33,011 bases of DNA. Origin: JBEBBU01 sp041158225 (lineage in GTDB: Bacteria; Pseudomonadota; Gammaproteobacteria; Methylococcales; Methylococcaceae). This document shows positions 30,998-33,011 of this stretch, piece after piece. The notes beneath the pieces were generated by a model. The model made no database searches. It saw nothing but the letters and a program-made list of their open reading frames with translations, and was not told the origin of the DNA. The translations under genes were made by a program, and so were the position numbers. The stretch lies in contig JBEBBU010000076.1 of NCBI GenBank assembly GCA_041158225.1, positions 1 to 33,011 on the forward strand, in the 5' to 3' direction. Positions within the stretch are counted from its first letter, which is position 1; the number at the start of each line of letters is the position of its first letter.

Positions 30998-32464
30998 TCA
31001 TGTAATCCCCAGTTCCTGCCAGATGGCATCAATGCGCTGGGTGACTGAGGCTGACATGGTAATGGGGACCCCCCACTCCCTTGTCGTCTCACCAGGCCAT
31101 TTATTGGTAGCATCCATACCGATCTTGGAGCCAAGGCCTGATACAGGCGAGGCAAAATCAAGGTAGTCAATCGGCGTATTATCAACCAGAAGAATGTCTC
31201 TTGAGGGATCCATCCTTGTGGTCATGGCCCAGACCACATCCTTCCAGTTGCGTATATTGATGTCATCATCAGTCACAATGACAAACTTGGTATACATGAA
31301 CTGCCTGAGGAAAGACCAGACCCCAAACATGAGACGCTTGGCATGACCAGCGTACTGCTTTTTAATGCTGACAATTGCCAGACGATACGAGCAGCCCTCT
31401 GGCGGAAGATAAAAATCCACCACCTCAGGAAACTGCTTCTGGAATAGCGGTACAAAAACCTCATTCAATGCGACACCGAGCACCGCAGGCTCATCAGGAG
31501 GCCTACCGGTATAGGTGCTGTGGTATATCGGGGAGTGGCGCTGGGTGATACATTCTACGGTAAATACAGGAAACTGATCCACTTCGTTGTAATAGCCAGT
31601 ATGATCACCAAATGGCCCTTCCGGCGCCGTTTCACCAGGATAGATAAAACCTTCAAGCACAATCTCAGCACTTGCGGGAACCTGCAGGCGGCTCAGCTGA
31701 GCCTGGGTCACTTCAGTTTTGCCTCCACGGAGTAATCCTGCAAATCCATATTCTGAAAGCTGATCAGGTACTGGCGTGACCGCCCCCAGAATAGTCGCAG
31801 GATCTGCGCCAAGCGCCACCGCCACAGGGAAAGGCTCCCCAGGCCTGGCCTTCAGCCATTCCTGATAATCGAGGGCACCACCACGATGTGCCAGCCAGCG
31901 CATGATGGTTTTATTACGGGCAATGACCTGCTGCCTGTAAATACCGAGATTCTGTCTTTCCTTGTGAGGCCCACGAGTGATCACCAGAGGCCAGGTAATC
32001 AGTGGACCAGCATCTCCCGGCCAGCAGGTCTGGATAGGATAAAGTCCGAGGTCTATTTCACTCCCCCGCAGGATCTGCTGCTGACAGGCAGCATCACGCA
32101 CCTCACGGGGATGCATATGAAATACCTGACGGAACAGGGGGAATTTGTCCAAGGCATCTTTCATACCCTTGGGAGGATCGGGCTCTTTGAGAAACGCCAG
32201 TAACTGGCCTATCTCACGCAGGGCCCCCACACTATCAGCTCCCATACCCAAGGCAACACGCTCAGGCGTTCCAAACAGGTTACCCAACAAGGGAATCTGG
32301 CTTCCCAGCGGTTTCTCAAAAAGAAGAGCTGGCCCTTCCGCTTTCAGTGTACGGTCACAGACCTCGGTAATTTCGAGATATGGATCAAGTTCACGGCTGA
32401 TGCGGTGCAGCAGCCCCCTGCTCTCAAGCTGCCGCATGAAATCACGAAGATCCCTGTAGTTCAC
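30998..32464 (-). CDS. ubiD: UbiD, 4-hydroxy-3-polyprenylbenzoate decarboxylase
   Basis: UbiD uses prenylated FMN (made by UbiX) to decarboxylate the polyprenyl-hydroxybenzoate intermediate of ubiquinone synthesis. The 488-residue length and N-terminus (MNYRDLRDFMRQLESRGLLH) match E. coli UbiD. Prenyl-FMN and metal-binding segments are visible: NLGIYRQQVI with Arg177, and PEGPFGDHTGYYNEV near residues 281-295 with the catalytic glutamate. GLGSKIGMDATNKWPGE near the C-terminus is also typical. It indicates aerobic ubiquinone synthesis. A small unknown gene lies 2 bases upstream on the same strand; ubiX is not here. Confidence 0.96.
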   Translation of the reverse strand: MNYRDLRDFMRQLESRGLLHRISRELDPYLEITEVCDRTLKAEGPALLFEKPLGSQIPLLGNLFGTPERVALGMGADSVGALREIGQLLAFLKEPDPPKGMKDALDKFPLFRQVFHMHPREVRDAACQQQILRGSEIDLGLYPIQTCWPGDAGPLITWPLVITRGPHKERQNLGIYRQQVIARNKTIMRWLAHRGGALDYQEWLKARPGEPFPVAVALGADPATILGAVTPVPDQLSEYGFAGLLRGGKTEVTQAQLSRLQVPASAEIVLEGFIYPGETAPEGPFGDHTGYYNEVDQFPVFTVECITQRHSPIYHSTYTGRPPDEPAVLGVALNEVFVPLFQKQFPEVVDFYLPPEGCSYRLAIVSIKKQYAGHAKRLMFGVWSFLRQFMYTKFVIVTDDDINIRNWKDVVWAMTTRMDPSRDILLVDNTPIDYLDFASPVSGLGSKIGMDATNKWPGETTREWGVPITMSASVTQRIDAIWQELGIT

Positions 32465-32466
32465 AC

Positions 32467-32718
32467 TCAGGTTCCAGCAAAAAACTTTTTGACCGTGGAC
32501 TCAATCAGCCCCCAAGGCATGATCATGGGTTTGCTTTCAACAGTAAGGGCAAGCTCCTGATTTTCAAGTACATACCTGCCAGAAAGCCCCATACCGTCAA
32601 ATGTACCCGCATAAGCATCACCAGTAAAAATAATGCCATTTTCTCCCGCCGCTGCCTTTGCCTTGACAAAAAGGGCTTCTGGCTCATGTGTAACAGGAAC
32701 ACGAATAACCTTGCTCAT
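32467..32718 (-). CDS. Small protein of unknown function upstream of ubiD
   Basis: The 83-residue protein starts MSKVIRVPVTHEPEALFVKA from ATG 32718, with GAGG just upstream; an earlier in-frame ATG at 32730 has no ribosome site. The pattern of short strands (GIIFTGDAYAGTFDGMGLSG, LALTVESKP) followed by a terminal helix (LIESTVKKFFAG) faintly resembles PHA-granule-associated small proteins (PF09650-type), but I am not confident. It lies 2 bases from ubiD on the same strand and is probably co-transcribed. Confidence 0.6.
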   Translation of the reverse strand: MSKVIRVPVTHEPEALFVKAKAAAGENGIIFTGDAYAGTFDGMGLSGRYVLENQELALTVESKPMIMPWGLIESTVKKFFAGT

Positions 32719-32806
32719 AATCCTCACCATAAAGTTTTTGTCTGCATGTCATGATAGCGCAAATCATGTCCTGACGCTGCGCCAGAGCCTGATTTGTACC
32801 GGTGCG

Positions 32807-32822
32807 TGTTGCACGTGGAACC
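32807..32822. other. parS-like site (two mismatches), intergenic
   Basis: TGTTGCACGTGGAACC keeps the CACGTG core and most of both arms. Read on the other strand it is GGTTCCACGTGCAACA. It is the only candidate in the set that lies outside coding sequence, between the small unknown gene and the methyltransferase. Confidence 0.5.
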
Positions 32823-32871
32823 AGCCGACTATGAAAAGCACCCAGCATTTCGGATTCATGACAGTATTGCG

Positions 32872-32877
32872 TATAAT
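32872..32877 (+). promoter_or_regulatory. -10 element upstream of the methyltransferase gene
   Basis: A perfect TATAAT lies 47 bases before the ATG at 32925. The best -35 at 17-base spacing is only TTCGGA (32849-32854), so an activator or an extended element may be needed. The rest of the 32719-32924 gap holds the parS-like site and no other clear signal. Confidence 0.4.
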
Positions 32878-32924
32878 TCATTAACAAAAACAGTCATCAC
32901 CATACACAGTAGGCAGATATCAGG

Positions 32925-33011
32925 ATGGAACTTGAGCAGATTCAGAAATCATACGCACGCTACGCCCCCATCTACGACCTGACCTTCGGCTGGCTACTCG
33001 GTATCGAAGGC
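32925..33011 (+). CDS. SAM-dependent methyltransferase, 3' truncated by window edge
   Basis: Only 29 codons are present. The sequence MELEQIQKSYARYAPIYDLT continues FGWLLGIEG. The 'YARYAPIYDL' opening is common to class I SAM methyltransferases of the UbiE and phosphatidylethanolamine N-methyltransferase (PmtA) types. The SAM-binding glycine loop lies beyond the window, so the subfamily cannot be decided. A TATAAT element lies upstream. Confidence 0.6.
   Translation, partial: MELEQIQKSYARYAPIYDLTFGWLLGIEG

Noticed and set aside
1..33011. CRISPR arrays, insertion sequences, tRNA or rRNA genes
   Set aside because: No spaced direct repeats, transposase motifs, terminal inverted repeats or tRNA/rRNA-like sequences were seen on either strand.

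Overview
This window is a gene-dense stretch of a proteobacterial chromosome around dnaA, probably gammaproteobacterial or close to it. The evidence is the divergent blocks dnaA-dnaN-recF-gyrB and rpmH-rnpA-yidD-yidC-mnmE, plus lgt-thyA-folA, a HemD/HemX fusion with HemY, DUF2288, DsbB and a UbiD of E. coli-like length. Formaldehyde-activating enzyme (Fae) and archaeal-type methanofuran-biosynthesis enzymes indicate C1 oxidation through tetrahydromethanopterin (H4MPT) and methylofuran. A CbbR-type regulator suggests a Calvin cycle elsewhere in the genome. I cannot name the species.

Layout. (1) 1-7169 is a C1-cofactor island: a RimK-like ATP-grasp ligase (cut by the window edge), a CitG-like protein, fae, a convergent HisA-like (COG1411-type) gene, then the coupled run mfnD-like, mfnF-like, pabB, mfnE-like. 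(2) 7144-11691 is mixed: rdgB, a beta-carbonic anhydrase, rph, a HAD phosphatase, an archaeal-type nucleotidyltransferase, moaC and a small membrane protein. (3) 11794-19972 (minus strand) is the replication/one-carbon run dnaA-dnaN-recF-gyrB-lgt-thyA-folA. (4) 20101-23943 (plus strand) is rpmH-rnpA-yidD-yidC-mnmE. (5) 23945-33011 holds cbbR, ampD, moaD-moaE, a secreted CAP-domain protein, the coupled operon DUF2288-dsbB-hemDX-hemY, ubiD, a small unknown gene and the start of a SAM methyltransferase.

How the genes fit together. Fae condenses formaldehyde with H4MPT. PabB feeds p-aminobenzoate to pterin biosynthesis, and the Mfn-type enzymes build the furan cofactor used by the formyltransferase/hydrolase complex. 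The genes for the later oxidation steps (mtdB, mch, fhc) and for RFAP synthase are not here and may lie to the left. thyA and folA show that an ordinary tetrahydrofolate pool coexists. Five sites matching the ParB-binding parS consensus perfectly or nearly so are scattered over 27 kb, so this is probably the centromere-like region of the chromosome, although parA/parB are not in the window.

There is no gene-free stretch over 300 bases. The largest gaps are 32719-32924 (parS-like site and a -10 element), 19973-20167 (rpmH promoter, no DnaA boxes seen by eye) and 1654-1800 (AT-rich fae leader). Most starts were chosen by family alignment and are stated where uncertain.
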